From DATDMG01 sp036518955 (GTDB lineage Bacteria > Actinomycetota > Actinomycetes > Actinomycetales > Kineosporiaceae): a DNA stretch of 64,000 nucleotides. The notes beneath the pieces were generated by a model that did not search any database, was not told the origin of the DNA, and worked only from the letters and a program-made list of their open reading frames with translations. Numbering within the stretch: the first letter of the stretch is position 1; each line of letters begins with the position of its first letter. Where the stretch lies: contig DATDMG010000010.1 of NCBI GenBank assembly GCA_036518955.1, forward strand, positions 1 to 64,000, written 5' to 3'. Shown piece after piece: positions 24,640 through 33,340 of this stretch. The translations under genes and the position numbers were made by a program.

Positions 24640-25920
24640 GTGGGCCTGATCGTGCAGAAGTACGGGGGATCCTCCGTCGCCGACGCCGAGGGCATCAAGC
24701 GGGTCGCGAAGCGGATCGTCGACACCAAGAAGGCCGGCAACGACGTCGTCGTCATCGTGTCCGCGATGGGTGACACGACGGACGACCTCTTCGACCTCGC
24801 CCACCAGGTGAGCCCGACGCCGCCGCCGCGCGAGCTGGACATGCTGCTGACCGCCGGCGAGCGGATCTCCGCCGCGCTGCTGGCCATGGCCACCCTGCAG
24901 CAGGGCGTGCAGGCGCGCTCGTACACCGGCAGCCAGGCCGGGGTGATCACCACCGCGACGCACGGCGACGCGCGGATCATCGACATCACGCCCAGCCGGA
25001 TCAGGCAGTGCCTCGCCGAGGACGACATCGCGATCATCGCCGGCTTCCAGGGCGTCAGCCAGGACACCAAGGACGTGACGACGCTCGGGCGCGGGGCGTC
25101 CGACACCACGGCCGTGGCGCTCGCCGCCGCGCTCGGCGCGGACGTCTGCGAGATCTACACCGACGTGGACGGCGTGTTCACGGCCGACCCGCGGATCGTC
25201 CCGAGCGCGCGCCGGATCGCCCGCATCTCCAGTGAGGAGATGCTCGAGATGGCCGCATCGGGGGCCAAGGTGTTGCACCTGCGCTGCGTCGAGTACGCGC
25301 GCCGGTTCGGCGTCCCGGTGCACGTCCGGTCCTCGTTCAGCCACCGCGAGGGCACCTGGGTCACCGACGAGCCGGCCGAACGGCCGGGGGGAGACGTGAT
25401 GGAAGATCCGATCATCTCCGGGGTTGCGCACGACCGCAGCCAGGCAAAGGTCACCGTGGTCGGTGTCCCGGACAAGCCCGGCAAGGCGGCCGCGATCTTC
25501 GAGGCGGTGGCGATGGCCGACGTCAACCTCGACATGATCGTGCAGAACGTCTCGGCCGCCGCCACGGGCCTCACCGATGTCTCCTTCACGCTGCCCAAGA
25601 CGGACGGCGCCCGGGCGATCGCCGCGCTGGGCAAGGTCCAGCCCGAGATCGGTTTCGAGAAGACGCTCTACGACGACCAGATCGGCAAGGTCTCGCTGAT
25701 CGGGGCCGGGATGCGCAGCCACCCCGGAGTCTCCGCGAAGTTCTTCTCCGCCCTGGCCGAGGGGGGCGTCAACATCGAGATGATCAGTACGTCGGAGATC
25801 CGGGTCTCCGTCGTGACGCGGTCGGACGACGTCGACACCGCCGTCCGGGCGGTGCACACCGCCTTCGGGCTGGACGCCGAGCAGATCGAGGCCGTGGTCT
25901 ACGGAGGTACCGGACGATGA
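24640..25920 (+). CDS. lysC: Aspartate kinase (aspartokinase)
   Basis: Phosphorylates L-aspartate, the first committed step to lysine, threonine, methionine and diaminopimelate. 426 residues from GTG 24640 (AAAGGGA upstream). N-terminal amino-acid-kinase domain (V-Q-K-Y-G-G-S-S-V-A-D; F-Q-G-V-S; T-T-L-G-R-G-A-S-D-T-T-A; D-V-D-G-V-F-T-A-D-P-R), then two C-terminal ACT domains (K-V-T-V-V-G-V-P-D-K-P-G-K-A and K-V-S-L-I-G-A-G-M-R) that bind feedback inhibitors. An in-frame ATG at 25399 with its own ribosome-binding site probably yields a separate beta subunit. Next gene asd overlaps by 4 bases. Confidence 0.97.
   Translation: MGLIVQKYGGSSVADAEGIKRVAKRIVDTKKAGNDVVVIVSAMGDTTDDLFDLAHQVSPTPPPRELDMLLTAGERISAALLAMATLQQGVQARSYTGSQAGVITTATHGDARIIDITPSRIRQCLAEDDIAIIAGFQGVSQDTKDVTTLGRGASDTTAVALAAALGADVCEIYTDVDGVFTADPRIVPSARRIARISSEEMLEMAASGAKVLHLRCVEYARRFGVPVHVRSSFSHREGTWVTDEPAERPGGDVMEDPIISGVAHDRSQAKVTVVGVPDKPGKAAAIFEAVAMADVNLDMIVQNVSAAATGLTDVSFTLPKTDGARAIAALGKVQPEIGFEKTLYDDQIGKVSLIGAGMRSHPGVSAKFFSALAEGGVNIEMISTSEIRVSVVTRSDDVDTAVRAVHTAFGLDAEQIEAVVYGGTGR
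25386..25401 (+). promoter_or_regulatory. Internal ribosome-binding site and ATG for the aspartokinase beta subunit
   Basis: GGGGGGAG is followed after 5 bases by an in-frame ATG (25399) just before the ACT domains (M-E-D-P-I-I-S-G-V-A). Corynebacterium and Bacillus lysC make alpha and beta subunits from such nested starts. Confidence 0.6.
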
Positions 25921-26996
25921 GCCGCAAGCCCACCCTCGCCGTCGTCGGCGCGACCGGTGCCGTGGGCACCGTGATGCTGGGGATCCTGTCCGAACGCCAG
26001 GACGTCTGGGGTGAGATCCGCCTGGTGGCGTCGGCCCGCTCGGCCGGCAAACGACTGACCGTGCGGGGTCGCCAGGTCGAGGTCCGGGCGCTGACACCCG
26101 AGGTCTTCGACGGTGTGGACGTCGCGATGTTCGACGTCCCCGACGAGGTCTCGACGCAGTGGGCGCCGGTCGCGGCGGCCCGCGGCGCGGTCGCCGTCGA
26201 CAACTCCGGCGCCTTCCGGATGGATCCCGACGTACCGCTCGTCGTTCCCGAGGTCAACGCGGCGCAGGCCCGGATCCGGCCAAGAGGGATCATCAGCAAT
26301 CCGAACTGCACCACCCTGACCATGATCGACGCTCTCGGAGCCCTGCACCGCGGCTGGGGCCTGCGGGAGCTCGTCGTCGCCAGCTACCAGGCGGCGTCCG
26401 GCGCCGGCCAGCCCGGGATCGACCGGCTCCACGACGAGCTCGAGGTCGTCGGCGGCGACCGCAGGCTCGGGCGGTGCGCGGGCGATGTCCGGCGGGCCCT
26501 GGCCGACAAGCTCGGCGACGGCGGGTCGCCCTTCCCGGCGCCGCTGGCCCTCAACGTGATCCCCTGGGCCGGGTCGGGCAAGGACGACGGCTGGACGAGC
26601 GAGGAGCTCAAGGTCCGCAACGAGTCGCGCAAGATTCTCGGCATCCCCGACCTGAAGGTGTCGGCGACCTGTGTGCGCGTCCCCGTGGTGACCACGCACT
26701 CACTCGCCGTCCACGCGGTGTTCGAGCGGGACATCACGGTCGACGCCGCTCGCCGCGCGCTCCTCGACACCCCCAGCGTCGTCGTCGTGGATGACCCGGT
26801 GACCCTCCGGTTCCCCACCCCGGCGGACAGCGTCGGCGAGGACCCGACCTACGTGGGCCGGTTGCGGCAGGCGCTCGACTTCCCGAACACGCTGGACCTG
26901 TTCGTCTGCGGTGACAACCTGCGCAAGGGGGCCGCGCTCAACACCGCCCAGATCGCCGAGCTGGTCGCCGCCGAGCTCACCGGGTCCGGGAGCTGA
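25917..26996 (+). CDS. asd: Aspartate-semialdehyde dehydrogenase
   Basis: Reduces aspartyl phosphate to the semialdehyde with NADPH, the step after aspartate kinase. 359 residues. N-terminal G-A-T-G-A-V-G cofactor loop, catalytic cysteine in I-S-N-P-N-C-T-T (about residue 130), Y-Q-A-A-S-G-A-G, and catalytic His in R-V-P-V-V-T-T-H-S-L-A-V-H. ATG overlaps the lysC stop (ATGA), giving a coupled lysC-asd operon as in mycobacteria and corynebacteria. Cytosolic dimer or tetramer. Confidence 0.97.
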   Translation: MSRKPTLAVVGATGAVGTVMLGILSERQDVWGEIRLVASARSAGKRLTVRGRQVEVRALTPEVFDGVDVAMFDVPDEVSTQWAPVAAARGAVAVDNSGAFRMDPDVPLVVPEVNAAQARIRPRGIISNPNCTTLTMIDALGALHRGWGLRELVVASYQAASGAGQPGIDRLHDELEVVGGDRRLGRCAGDVRRALADKLGDGGSPFPAPLALNVIPWAGSGKDDGWTSEELKVRNESRKILGIPDLKVSATCVRVPVVTTHSLAVHAVFERDITVDAARRALLDTPSVVVVDDPVTLRFPTPADSVGEDPTYVGRLRQALDFPNTLDLFVCGDNLRKGAALNTAQIAELVAAELTGSGS

Positions 26997-27070
26997 CCGC
27001 GCCGAGGCGTGGTCAGGGGACGGCCGGCCGCGCCGGTCGGCCCCGGCGGCACCGTTCGGGCGCCCTGCGG

Positions 27071-27110
27071 TTGACCTCAAGTCCACATGAACTCCTAACG
27101 TGCCGGTATG
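27071..27110 (+). promoter_or_regulatory. Promoter of the MFS gene, probably leaderless
   Basis: -35 TTGACC (27071-27076), 19-base spacer, -10 TAACGT (27096-27101), and the ATG at 27108 six bases later. No Shine-Dalgarno precedes the start. Confidence 0.55.
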
Positions 27111-28526
27111 ACCAGCGCAGTGGACGACGCAGGGGTTGACCGGGTCACGGCACCAGCTCCGCAGGGGCGTGGCCGGATCCGGGCGTTGACGATCGGGGCG
27201 GTGGCGCTCATCTCGCTGACCGCCTTCGAGGCGCTCGCCGTCGCCACGGTGATGCCACAGGTCGCGGCCGACCTCAACGGCTTGGGCGGCTACGCCCTCG
27301 CCTTCGGAGCACCGCTCGCGACGAGCGTGGTGGGCATGGCGCTGGCGGGGGCCTGGGCGGACGGCGTCGGCGCGCGGCGGCCGCTCGGGGTCGGCGTGCT
27401 GCTGTTCGCCGTAGGACTGCTGTTGGCCGGGTTCGCCCCGCAGATGGCGGTGTTCGTGCTCGGTCGCGGTGTGCAGGGCCTCGGCGCCGGGATGGAGACG
27501 GTCGCCCTCTACGCGCTGGTGGGTACCGTGGTGCCGGAGCCGCAGCGACCCCGGATCTTCGTCTGGTTCTCCGCGGCCTGGGTGCTGCCGGCCATGGTCG
27601 GCCCGGCGATCAGCGCGCTGCTCCTGCACGTCCTGGGCTGGCGTTCGGTGTTCCTGCTCATCCCGGCACTGGCGCTCCCCGCCGGGCTGGTGATGTGGCC
27701 GGTGGTCCGGACGGTCGGGCGTGACTCCGCCCCGTCGACCGCCGCGGGCGCTCGCGAGGTGCGCCGCCGCCTCGTGCTGGCCGCTGCGGCCGGTTCCGGG
27801 GCCGCGGTCCTCCAGGCCGCCGGTGCCCGGCCGGAGTCGGGCTGGCGGGCCGCCGCCGCGGCCGCGCTCGTGGTCGTCCTGTGCTGCGGCCGGCGACTGC
27901 TGCCGGAGGGGCTGTTCCGGCTCCGCCGGGGTGTCCCGGCCGTGGTGGCCCTCCGCGGGCTGATCGGCGCCGCGTTCGTCGGGGCGGACACCTACCTGCC
28001 GCTGCTCCTGGTCCGCGAGCACGGCTGGGATCCGGGCGCCGCCGGCCTGGTCCTCACCCTGGGCGCGCTGACCTGGTCGGGCGGGTCGTGGATCCAGGGC
28101 CGGTACCCACGGCCGGAGATCCGCTACGTGCTCTGCCGGATCGGGACGTCGATGCTGGCGGCGGCCGTGGTGATCGTCCTGCTCACGGCGTTGCCGGGTG
28201 CCCCGGGCTGGACGGCGGTGATCGGCTGGGCGGTCGCGGGCACCGGGATGGGGCTGGCGTACTCCTCGACCTCCCTGCTCGCCCTGCACCTGTCGCCGCC
28301 GGAACGGCACGGCGAGGCGAGTTCCGCGCTGACCACCAGCGAGGCGCTGACGTCGTCCGCGGCCCTGGCGCTCGCCGGCGCCGTCTTCGCCGCGCTGCTC
28401 CCGGCCCACCTGGCGGCCGGGGCCGGTCACACCCCGTTCGTCGCCGCGCTCGCCGTGCCGGTGCTGGCGGCCGCCCTGGCGGTGGTGGCCGCCTGGCGGG
28501 CTGCCCCCCGTGCGAGGCAGCGATGA
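27108..28526 (+). CDS. Major facilitator superfamily transporter
   Basis: 472 residues with about 12-14 hydrophobic segments. The first helix holds F-E-A-L-A-V-A-T-V-M-P-Q-V-A-A-D-L, and the cytoplasmic loop 2-3 has A-D-G-V-G-A-R-R-P-L-G-V-G, the MFS signature; G-R-G-V-Q-G-L-G-A-G follows. This layout is of the EmrB/QacA drug-proton antiporter type. Substrate unknown. Convergent with the S9 peptidase gene, 15 bases apart. Confidence 0.88.
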   Translation: MTSAVDDAGVDRVTAPAPQGRGRIRALTIGAVALISLTAFEALAVATVMPQVAADLNGLGGYALAFGAPLATSVVGMALAGAWADGVGARRPLGVGVLLFAVGLLLAGFAPQMAVFVLGRGVQGLGAGMETVALYALVGTVVPEPQRPRIFVWFSAAWVLPAMVGPAISALLLHVLGWRSVFLLIPALALPAGLVMWPVVRTVGRDSAPSTAAGAREVRRRLVLAAAAGSGAAVLQAAGARPESGWRAAAAAALVVVLCCGRRLLPEGLFRLRRGVPAVVALRGLIGAAFVGADTYLPLLLVREHGWDPGAAGLVLTLGALTWSGGSWIQGRYPRPEIRYVLCRIGTSMLAAAVVIVLLTALPGAPGWTAVIGWAVAGTGMGLAYSSTSLLALHLSPPERHGEASSALTTSEALTSSAALALAGAVFAALLPAHLAAGAGHTPFVAALAVPVLAAALAVVAAWRAAPRARQR

Positions 28527-28541
28527 TCACGGCGGGCCCGC

Positions 28542-30377
28542 TCACCCCGCCTGGGCGGAGGAGAGGTGGTGGGCCGCGAAATCCAGCTCGGCGCGCATCT
28601 GGCGCACCCGTTCGTCGTCCACCAGGGATCCGTGCCCGGCGTCGTACCGGTACACCTCGTGCGGCACGCCGCGTTCGGCCAGCGCCGCCAGGTAGTTCTC
28701 GATCTGCCGGATCGGGCACCGCGGGTCGTTCTCCCCGGCGAGGATCAGGACGGGCGCCCGGACGGCGTCCACGTAGGTGAGCGGACTGGAGTCCCGGTAC
28801 CGGTCCGGCACCTGCTCGGGGGATCCGCCGAACAGGGACCGGTCGAACGCCTTCAGGCCCTCCATCTCGTCCTGGTAGGCCGCCAGGTAGTCCGCCACCG
28901 GGACGCCGGCCAGCCCCACCGCCCAGCGGTCAGGGTAGGTGCCCAGCCCGAGCAGGGTCAGGAATCCGCCCCAGGAGCCGCCGGCGAGGACCACCCGGGA
29001 GCCGTCCGCGATGCCGGACGCCACCAGGTGGTCCCGGACGGCGACGACGTCCTCGAGCTCCACATGGCCGACCCGCGCCTCCAGCGCGTCCCGCCAGGCG
29101 GACCCGTACCCCGTCGAGCCGCGGTAGTTGACCTGCACGATCGCGTACCCGTGGTCGACCCAGGCCGCCGGGTAGGCGCGGAAGGCGTCGGTATCGTGCG
29201 CGGTCGGACCCCCGTGGACGTCGACGACCAGCGGCAGTGGTCCGGGCAGCGGGGCGCCGTCCGGGCCGGCCGGGCGCCGCAGCAGCGCGTGGACGCGGCC
29301 TCCCGGGCCGTCGACCCAGACGTCCTCCACCGGCACGGATCCCGGTGCGGGGTCGCCCGGCGCCCGCAGGACCACGGAACCGGACAGGTCCCGAACCGCC
29401 GGTGGCCGGGCGGCGGACGACCACAGCGTCCACACGCCGCCGTCCGGGCGGCACGTCGCCGACAGCGCCGTGCCGCCGCTCGGACCGAGCGGTTCGGGTG
29501 CCAGGGGCTGCGCGCCGAGCCCGACCCGGTACAGCCGGGTACGGGCCTGGTGATCGACCGCGACCAGGAGTGAGCGTCCGTTCCGGAACCAGTCGGCGCT
29601 CGCCACCTCCCCCGGCAGTCCGAGGTCGAGCTCCCGCTGCTCGCCGGTCGCGACGTCCCAGATCAGCAGCTCGCCGTGACCGCGCCGCTCGTGCTGCACC
29701 AGGAGCCGGGTGTCGCCGGCCACCGGCGCGAACGCCATCGCCTCGACCCCGCGGCCCGGGCCGTCCCACAGCTCGGCCACGATCGACCCGTCGTCCGCCC
29801 GGACGACCCGAAGGGCGGGGTGCCGGGAGTCGCCGTGCTCGCTGTGCCCGATCGCCACCAGCGTGCCGTCGTCGGAGAGATCGGCGACGAACGCGTCCTC
29901 GGGGTGCTGGTAGAGGAGCACCGGTGGGCGCCCCGGCCGCAGCACGTGGATCCGGGTGCCATAGCCGTCGTCCGAGCTCCCGACGACGGCGAGTCCGCCG
30001 CGGCCCAGCGCCAGCCCGGCCGGGTAGGCGGCCGGCAGGGCGGTCGCGTCCTCGGCGGCGGCGTCCGGCCCGGAGCCGAACGCCTGCCGGCGCCAGACGC
30101 CGTGCTCGTCGCCGTCCGCGTCGTCGAACCACCACAGCCACTGGCCGGACGGGTCGATCGTGGCGTGCGACGTCCCCTCCTTGCGCCGGGTGGCCTGCAC
30201 CGGTGGGCCACCGGGGCGCCAGCTGTGCACCTCGAGGACGCCGTCCGCGGTCGCCAGGACGACGCACCGGTCCGGGGCGTCGTCCGCCCAGTCCGGCAGG
30301 CCCACCCGCGGCGCGCGGAAGCGGCGTTCCCAGTCCGGCAACGGCGGGGCGGCGGGGGACGGCACGGTGGCGCTCAT
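28542..30377 (-). CDS. S9-family prolyl oligopeptidase-like serine peptidase
   Basis: 611 residues, no signal peptide. N-terminal two thirds is a beta-propeller of irregular repeats. C-terminal alpha/beta-hydrolase domain has P-L-V-V-D-V-H-G-G-P-T, nucleophile G-G-S-W-G-G-F (Ser), N-D-P-R-C-P-I-R-Q (Asp) and D-A-G-H-G-S (His). This is the dipeptidyl/acyl-aminoacyl peptidase subfamily, which hydrolyses short peptides entering the propeller pore. Cytosolic. The gene ends 15 bases from the convergent MFS gene. Confidence 0.92.
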   Translation of the reverse strand: MSATVPSPAAPPLPDWERRFRAPRVGLPDWADDAPDRCVVLATADGVLEVHSWRPGGPPVQATRRKEGTSHATIDPSGQWLWWFDDADGDEHGVWRRQAFGSGPDAAAEDATALPAAYPAGLALGRGGLAVVGSSDDGYGTRIHVLRPGRPPVLLYQHPEDAFVADLSDDGTLVAIGHSEHGDSRHPALRVVRADDGSIVAELWDGPGRGVEAMAFAPVAGDTRLLVQHERRGHGELLIWDVATGEQRELDLGLPGEVASADWFRNGRSLLVAVDHQARTRLYRVGLGAQPLAPEPLGPSGGTALSATCRPDGGVWTLWSSAARPPAVRDLSGSVVLRAPGDPAPGSVPVEDVWVDGPGGRVHALLRRPAGPDGAPLPGPLPLVVDVHGGPTAHDTDAFRAYPAAWVDHGYAIVQVNYRGSTGYGSAWRDALEARVGHVELEDVVAVRDHLVASGIADGSRVVLAGGSWGGFLTLLGLGTYPDRWAVGLAGVPVADYLAAYQDEMEGLKAFDRSLFGGSPEQVPDRYRDSSPLTYVDAVRAPVLILAGENDPRCPIRQIENYLAALAERGVPHEVYRYDAGHGSLVDDERVRQMRAELDFAAHHLSSAQAG

Positions 30378-30449
30378 CCCCCGATCCTTGCCGCCAGGTG
30401 GCCGACGCGTCGAGACCGTCCGTTCCGATCAGGACCTGGGCGTTTCCGA

Positions 30450-30854
30450 TCAGAACGTGGGCGCTCCGGCGGCGCGCGGGTCGTGCACGTCCACGACGTC
30501 CTTCCCCAGCGGTGCCAGGGCCACCACCGCCAGCTTCAGGTTCGCGACCGCCAGCGGGATGCCGATGATCGTGACGAACAGGGCGACCGCCGTCACCACG
30601 TGCGCGATCGCGATCCACAGTCCGGCCAGCACGCACCAGAGCACGTTGCCGATCGCCGAACCCGCCCCGGCCGACGGTTTGCGGACCACGGTGCGGCCGA
30701 ACGGCCACAGCACGAACCCGGCCAGCCGGAAGGAGGCGATCGCGAACGGGATGGTGACGACCAGGAGCGTCATCACCACCCCGGCCGCGGCGTATCCGAG
30801 CGCGAGCCAGAAACCGGAGAGGACCAGCCAGATGATGTTCAGCAGGGCACGCAT
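30450..30854 (-). CDS. YccF-domain inner-membrane protein
   Basis: 134 residues with two copies of the YccF module: each starts N-(I/V)-(I/L)-W-(L/C)-V-L-(S/A)-G-(F/L)-W-(L/I)-A-(L/I) and ends with I-P-(F/L)-A-(I/V)-A followed by a conserved G-x-x-V. Four hydrophobic segments predict a small polytopic membrane protein. Function of the family is not known. AGGGA precedes ATG 30854. Lies 12 bases after the SDR gene on the same strand. Confidence 0.9.
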   Translation of the reverse strand: MRALLNIIWLVLSGFWLALGYAAAGVVMTLLVVTIPFAIASFRLAGFVLWPFGRTVVRKPSAGAGSAIGNVLWCVLAGLWIAIAHVVTAVALFVTIIGIPLAVANLKLAVVALAPLGKDVVDVHDPRAAGAPTF

Positions 30855-30866
30855 GTCCCTATTCGA

Positions 30867-31739
30867 TCACTCCGAACGCCACTGTGCGCTGGCGCTGGCC
30901 ACCGCATCGCTCAGCGGGGTGGTCGGCCGGCCGGTGAGCCGGCTCAGGTCCCCGGTGTCGACCTGGAGGAGCCGCTCGCTGATCGCCCGGTCGACATCGG
31001 CGAGGACGGCCGCGACCGGGCCCGGCAGGCCCGCCCCGGTGAGGATGGCCTCGAGCTCAGCCTGCGGCACGTTCCGGTAAACGACCTGCTCGCCGGTGTG
31101 CTTGGCCACCTGCTCGGCCAGTTCGGTGAGCGTGAACGAGGTGTCGCCGCCCAGCTCGTAGACGGCGTTCTGGTGGCCGTCGCCGGCCAGCACGGCCGCG
31201 GCGGCCTCGGCATAGTCGGCCCGGGCGGCCGCGCTGATCCGGCCCTCCCCGGCGCTGCCCACGACAGCGCCGAACTGCAGGTAGGTGGGGATCTGGCTGG
31301 TGTAGTTCTCGAGGTACCAACTGTTGCGCAGGAACGTGAACGGGACGCCGAGCGCCCGGATGCCCTGCTCGGTGTCCCGGTGGTCCGCGGCGAGCCGCAT
31401 CGTGGTGGTGCTCGCGTACGGGGCGCTGGTGTAGACGACGAGCGACGCGGCGGCGTCCCGGGCCGCCCGGGCGGCGGCGAGGTGCTGCTGGACCCGGCGG
31501 CCGAAGTCCGTGCCGGAGACGATCAGTACCTTCTCGGCGCCGGCGAAGCCCGCGGCGAGCGAGGACGGGTCGTCGAAGTCGATCCGCCGGACGGCGACGC
31601 CCCGGTCGGCGAGGTCGGCGAGGGCGTCGACGGTCCGGGTGCCGGCGACGATCCGCTCCGGGGCGATCCCGCGCTCGAGCAGGTTCGCGACGACGAGGCG
31701 GCCGAGGTGCCCGCCGGCACCGGTGACGACGAGGGACAT
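30867..31739 (-). CDS. NmrA-like SDR, probable NAD(P)H:quinone oxidoreductase (QorB/YtfG type)
   Basis: 290 residues. Atypical short-chain dehydrogenase: N-terminal V-T-G-A-G-G-H-L-G-R-L-V binds NAD(P). S-W-Y-L-E-N-Y and the conserved block L-G-V-P-F-T-F-L-R-N match the NmrA/QorB subfamily, which lacks the usual Tyr-x-x-x-Lys catalytic pair. Strong GGAGG before ATG 31739. A HxlR-family regulator is divergent, the same pairing as ytfG-ytfH in E. coli and qor2-qorR in Corynebacterium, where it answers oxidative or quinone stress. That role is inferred from family and context. Confidence 0.88.
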   Translation of the reverse strand: MSLVVTGAGGHLGRLVVANLLERGIAPERIVAGTRTVDALADLADRGVAVRRIDFDDPSSLAAGFAGAEKVLIVSGTDFGRRVQQHLAAARAARDAAASLVVYTSAPYASTTTMRLAADHRDTEQGIRALGVPFTFLRNSWYLENYTSQIPTYLQFGAVVGSAGEGRISAAARADYAEAAAAVLAGDGHQNAVYELGGDTSFTLTELAEQVAKHTGEQVVYRNVPQAELEAILTGAGLPGPVAAVLADVDRAISERLLQVDTGDLSRLTGRPTTPLSDAVASASAQWRSE

Positions 31740-31848
31740 GGAACCTCCAGGTCAGGCATGGGTGGTCAGGTGCGCCAGCGGTGGCCGGCTGTGCTTCGAC
31801 CGTGCATCGGGCTGCAACGAGCCCGTGAAGGCGATGCTTCCCAGGCCG

Positions 31849-31875
31849 CAGTACACACCTCTTGGTAAGGTACTG
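31849..31875. promoter_or_regulatory. Operator candidate CAGTAC-N15-GTACTG between SDR and HxlR genes
   Basis: Perfect 6-base inverted repeat spanning the -10-like TAAGGT (31866-31871) that lies 6 bases before the HxlR GTG. HxlR/DUF24 regulators bind GTAC-type symmetric sites in the shared promoter; occupancy would block the regulator's own promoter. Confidence 0.55.
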
Positions 31876-31877
31876 AG

Positions 31878-32264
31878 GTGGCAGTTAGTAAAGAGGTCGC
31901 AGGGCTGCTCGCGGCGTTCCAGGATGGTGTGCCGTCGGCGGCGTGCCCCACCCGGACGGTCCTCGACCACGTGACGAGCCGGTGGGGCGTCCTGGTGCTG
32001 CTGGCGCTCGCCCGAGGCACCCTGCGGTGGGGGCAGCTGCGCCGCGCCGTCCAGGGGGTGAGCGAGAAGATGCTCGCGCAGACCCTGCAGACCCTCGAGC
32101 GTGACGGGCTGGTGCATCGGGAGGCGCTCCCGGTGATCCCGCCGCATGTCGAGTACAGCCTGACGCCGCTCGGCGACGACCTGGTGGCCCAGCTCGCCCC
32201 GTTGATGGCGTGGATCGCCGAGCACGCGGACGAGATCGTGGCGCGCTGGCCGCCGCGCCCCTGA
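31878..32264 (+). CDS. HxlR/DUF24-family redox-type transcriptional regulator
   Basis: 128 residues. Winged-helix with the family marker C-P-T-R-T-V-L-D near the N-terminus (Cys23, the redox-sensing cysteine of QorR/YodB types), then R-W-G-V-L-V-L-L-A-L and L-R-R-A-V-Q-G-V-S-E-K-M-L-A-Q-T-L as recognition helix, and H-V-E-Y-S-L-T-P-L-G wing. GTG 31878 appears leaderless (TAAGGT six bases upstream). Probably represses the divergent quinone-reductase-like gene and itself until Cys23 is oxidised or alkylated. Confidence 0.9.
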   Translation: MAVSKEVAGLLAAFQDGVPSAACPTRTVLDHVTSRWGVLVLLALARGTLRWGQLRRAVQGVSEKMLAQTLQTLERDGLVHREALPVIPPHVEYSLTPLGDDLVAQLAPLMAWIAEHADEIVARWPPRP

Positions 32265-32651
32265 GGCGCAATGTGTGGGTTCGCGCTGTCTCAGTCATGA
32301 TCCGGCTGAGGGCGTGGGCGGCGGGGGTGGAGGTGGTGCGGGTCAGCAGCCCGGCCAGGTCGTGCGCGCCCTCGATCAGCCCGGGTGTCCGGTGCGGGGG
32401 CAGGTGAGCACGGCGCGGCCGCCTCGGCGGTCCACGGGCCCGGGCCAGGCCGGCACCGCGTCACGGGCCTGGGCCGGTGGCGCCGTGCCTGGAGAGCGTC
32501 AGGTGAACTGATACTTCCCCGCTCGTACGACTGAGGGCCCCCGACCACACCCAGCGGCCGGGGTCCCTCAGCCGTACCGGATCACCGTCCCGGGCTCATG
32601 CCCATTCCACCCCCCGCTGAGGGAGGCGACTGTCCGGTAGCGGGTTTTCGA
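32265..32651. other. Intergenic region
   Basis: No gene recognised. Open frames here are short and Arg/Gly-biased. Contains the strong hairpin at 32525-32577. Confidence 0.4.
32525..32577. terminator. Long hairpin between converging transcripts
   Basis: GTACGACTGAGGGCCCCCG pairs with CGGGGTCCCTCAGCCGTAC (near-perfect 19-base arms with small bulges, loop about 16). No T-run. It sits between the HxlR gene and the minus-strand gene remnants, so a bidirectional terminator is likely. Confidence 0.6.
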
Positions 32652-33050
32652 TCAGTGGCCGGTGTGCTGACCTGGGTCCAGGGCGGGACGACGACCCCAG
32701 GCGGTCCACGTCGAGGGACCGTAGACGCCTACTGCCGGGTCCTCCGCCAGGGCTCGGGCCCGGTCGGTGTCTGCCTCCGGCACCTCGACCTCCCGGCAGC
32801 GCTCCCGGAGCCGCTCGAACGTCAGACTGAGCGCGGTCGCCACGGTGGAGCCGCCGCGCTCGAGCGTCCGGAATTCTTCCGCCTGAACCTGCTCCAACCC
32901 GTGCCGCGCCAGCATCTCCGGCAGTTCGGCGCCGATGCCAGGGTACCCGCCGGCTTTCTCTGCGATCAGCGTGTACGCCTCGGCTGCCCGCTTGAATGCC
33001 GGATCCGCGCGATCCAACCCGACCGTGCCCCAGTCGATCTCCCCGACCAC
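32652..33050 (-). pseudogene. SAM-dependent methyltransferase, C-terminal remnant
   Basis: About 130 residues beginning V-V-G-E-I-D-W-G-T-V. This matches the middle of a class I methyltransferase (strand 5 followed by E-x-D-W), continuing with A-E-L-P-E-M-L-A-R-H-G-L-E-Q-V, the last helix and strands of the fold. The entire SAM-binding N-terminal half (glycine-rich motif I) is missing. In this frame a stop lies just upstream at about 33066. The remnant begins exactly where an isonitrile-synthase fragment ends, so a deletion has fused parts of two genes. Confidence 0.75.
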
Positions 33051-33340
33051 TACCCGCGGAGATGGTCACAGAGCCTCTGGAGGAACTCCAGAGAGAGACG
33101 CTCGGCGAGGTCCGGCAGCGGTCCGAGCGTCTTGCTCCGATTGGCGGACTTGGCGGGGAAGGCCGGCAGGACGAAGTGCAGCGGCTCGCCCTCCGACAAG
33201 AACTGCTCGACCTTCGTCCGGTGCGGTGCGAAGCACTGCTCGCACGGCGCTGTGGTGCAGGGATCAGTAAGATTACCCGCGGTGCGTCGGGATGCGAAGA
33301 CTGTCCGGAGTATCTGATCCACCCTTGGATCGGACATCAT
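33050..33340 (-). pseudogene. Isonitrile synthase (DIT1/PvcA family), N-terminal remnant
   Basis: 96 residues from ATG 33340 (GTGAGG upstream). The Cys-containing segment C-E-Q-C-F-A-P-H and the block F-V-L-P-A-F-P-A-K-S-A-N-R-S-K-T-L-G followed by L-P-D-L-A-E-R-L-S-L-E-F-L are hallmarks of PvcA/IsnA enzymes. These convert the amino group of Tyr or Trp to an isonitrile using ribulose 5-phosphate. Full enzymes are about 300 residues; here the frame ends at TAG 33050-33052 immediately after C-D-H-L-R-G. No IsnB-type oxygenase is present. Looks like a decayed natural-product locus. Confidence 0.8.
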
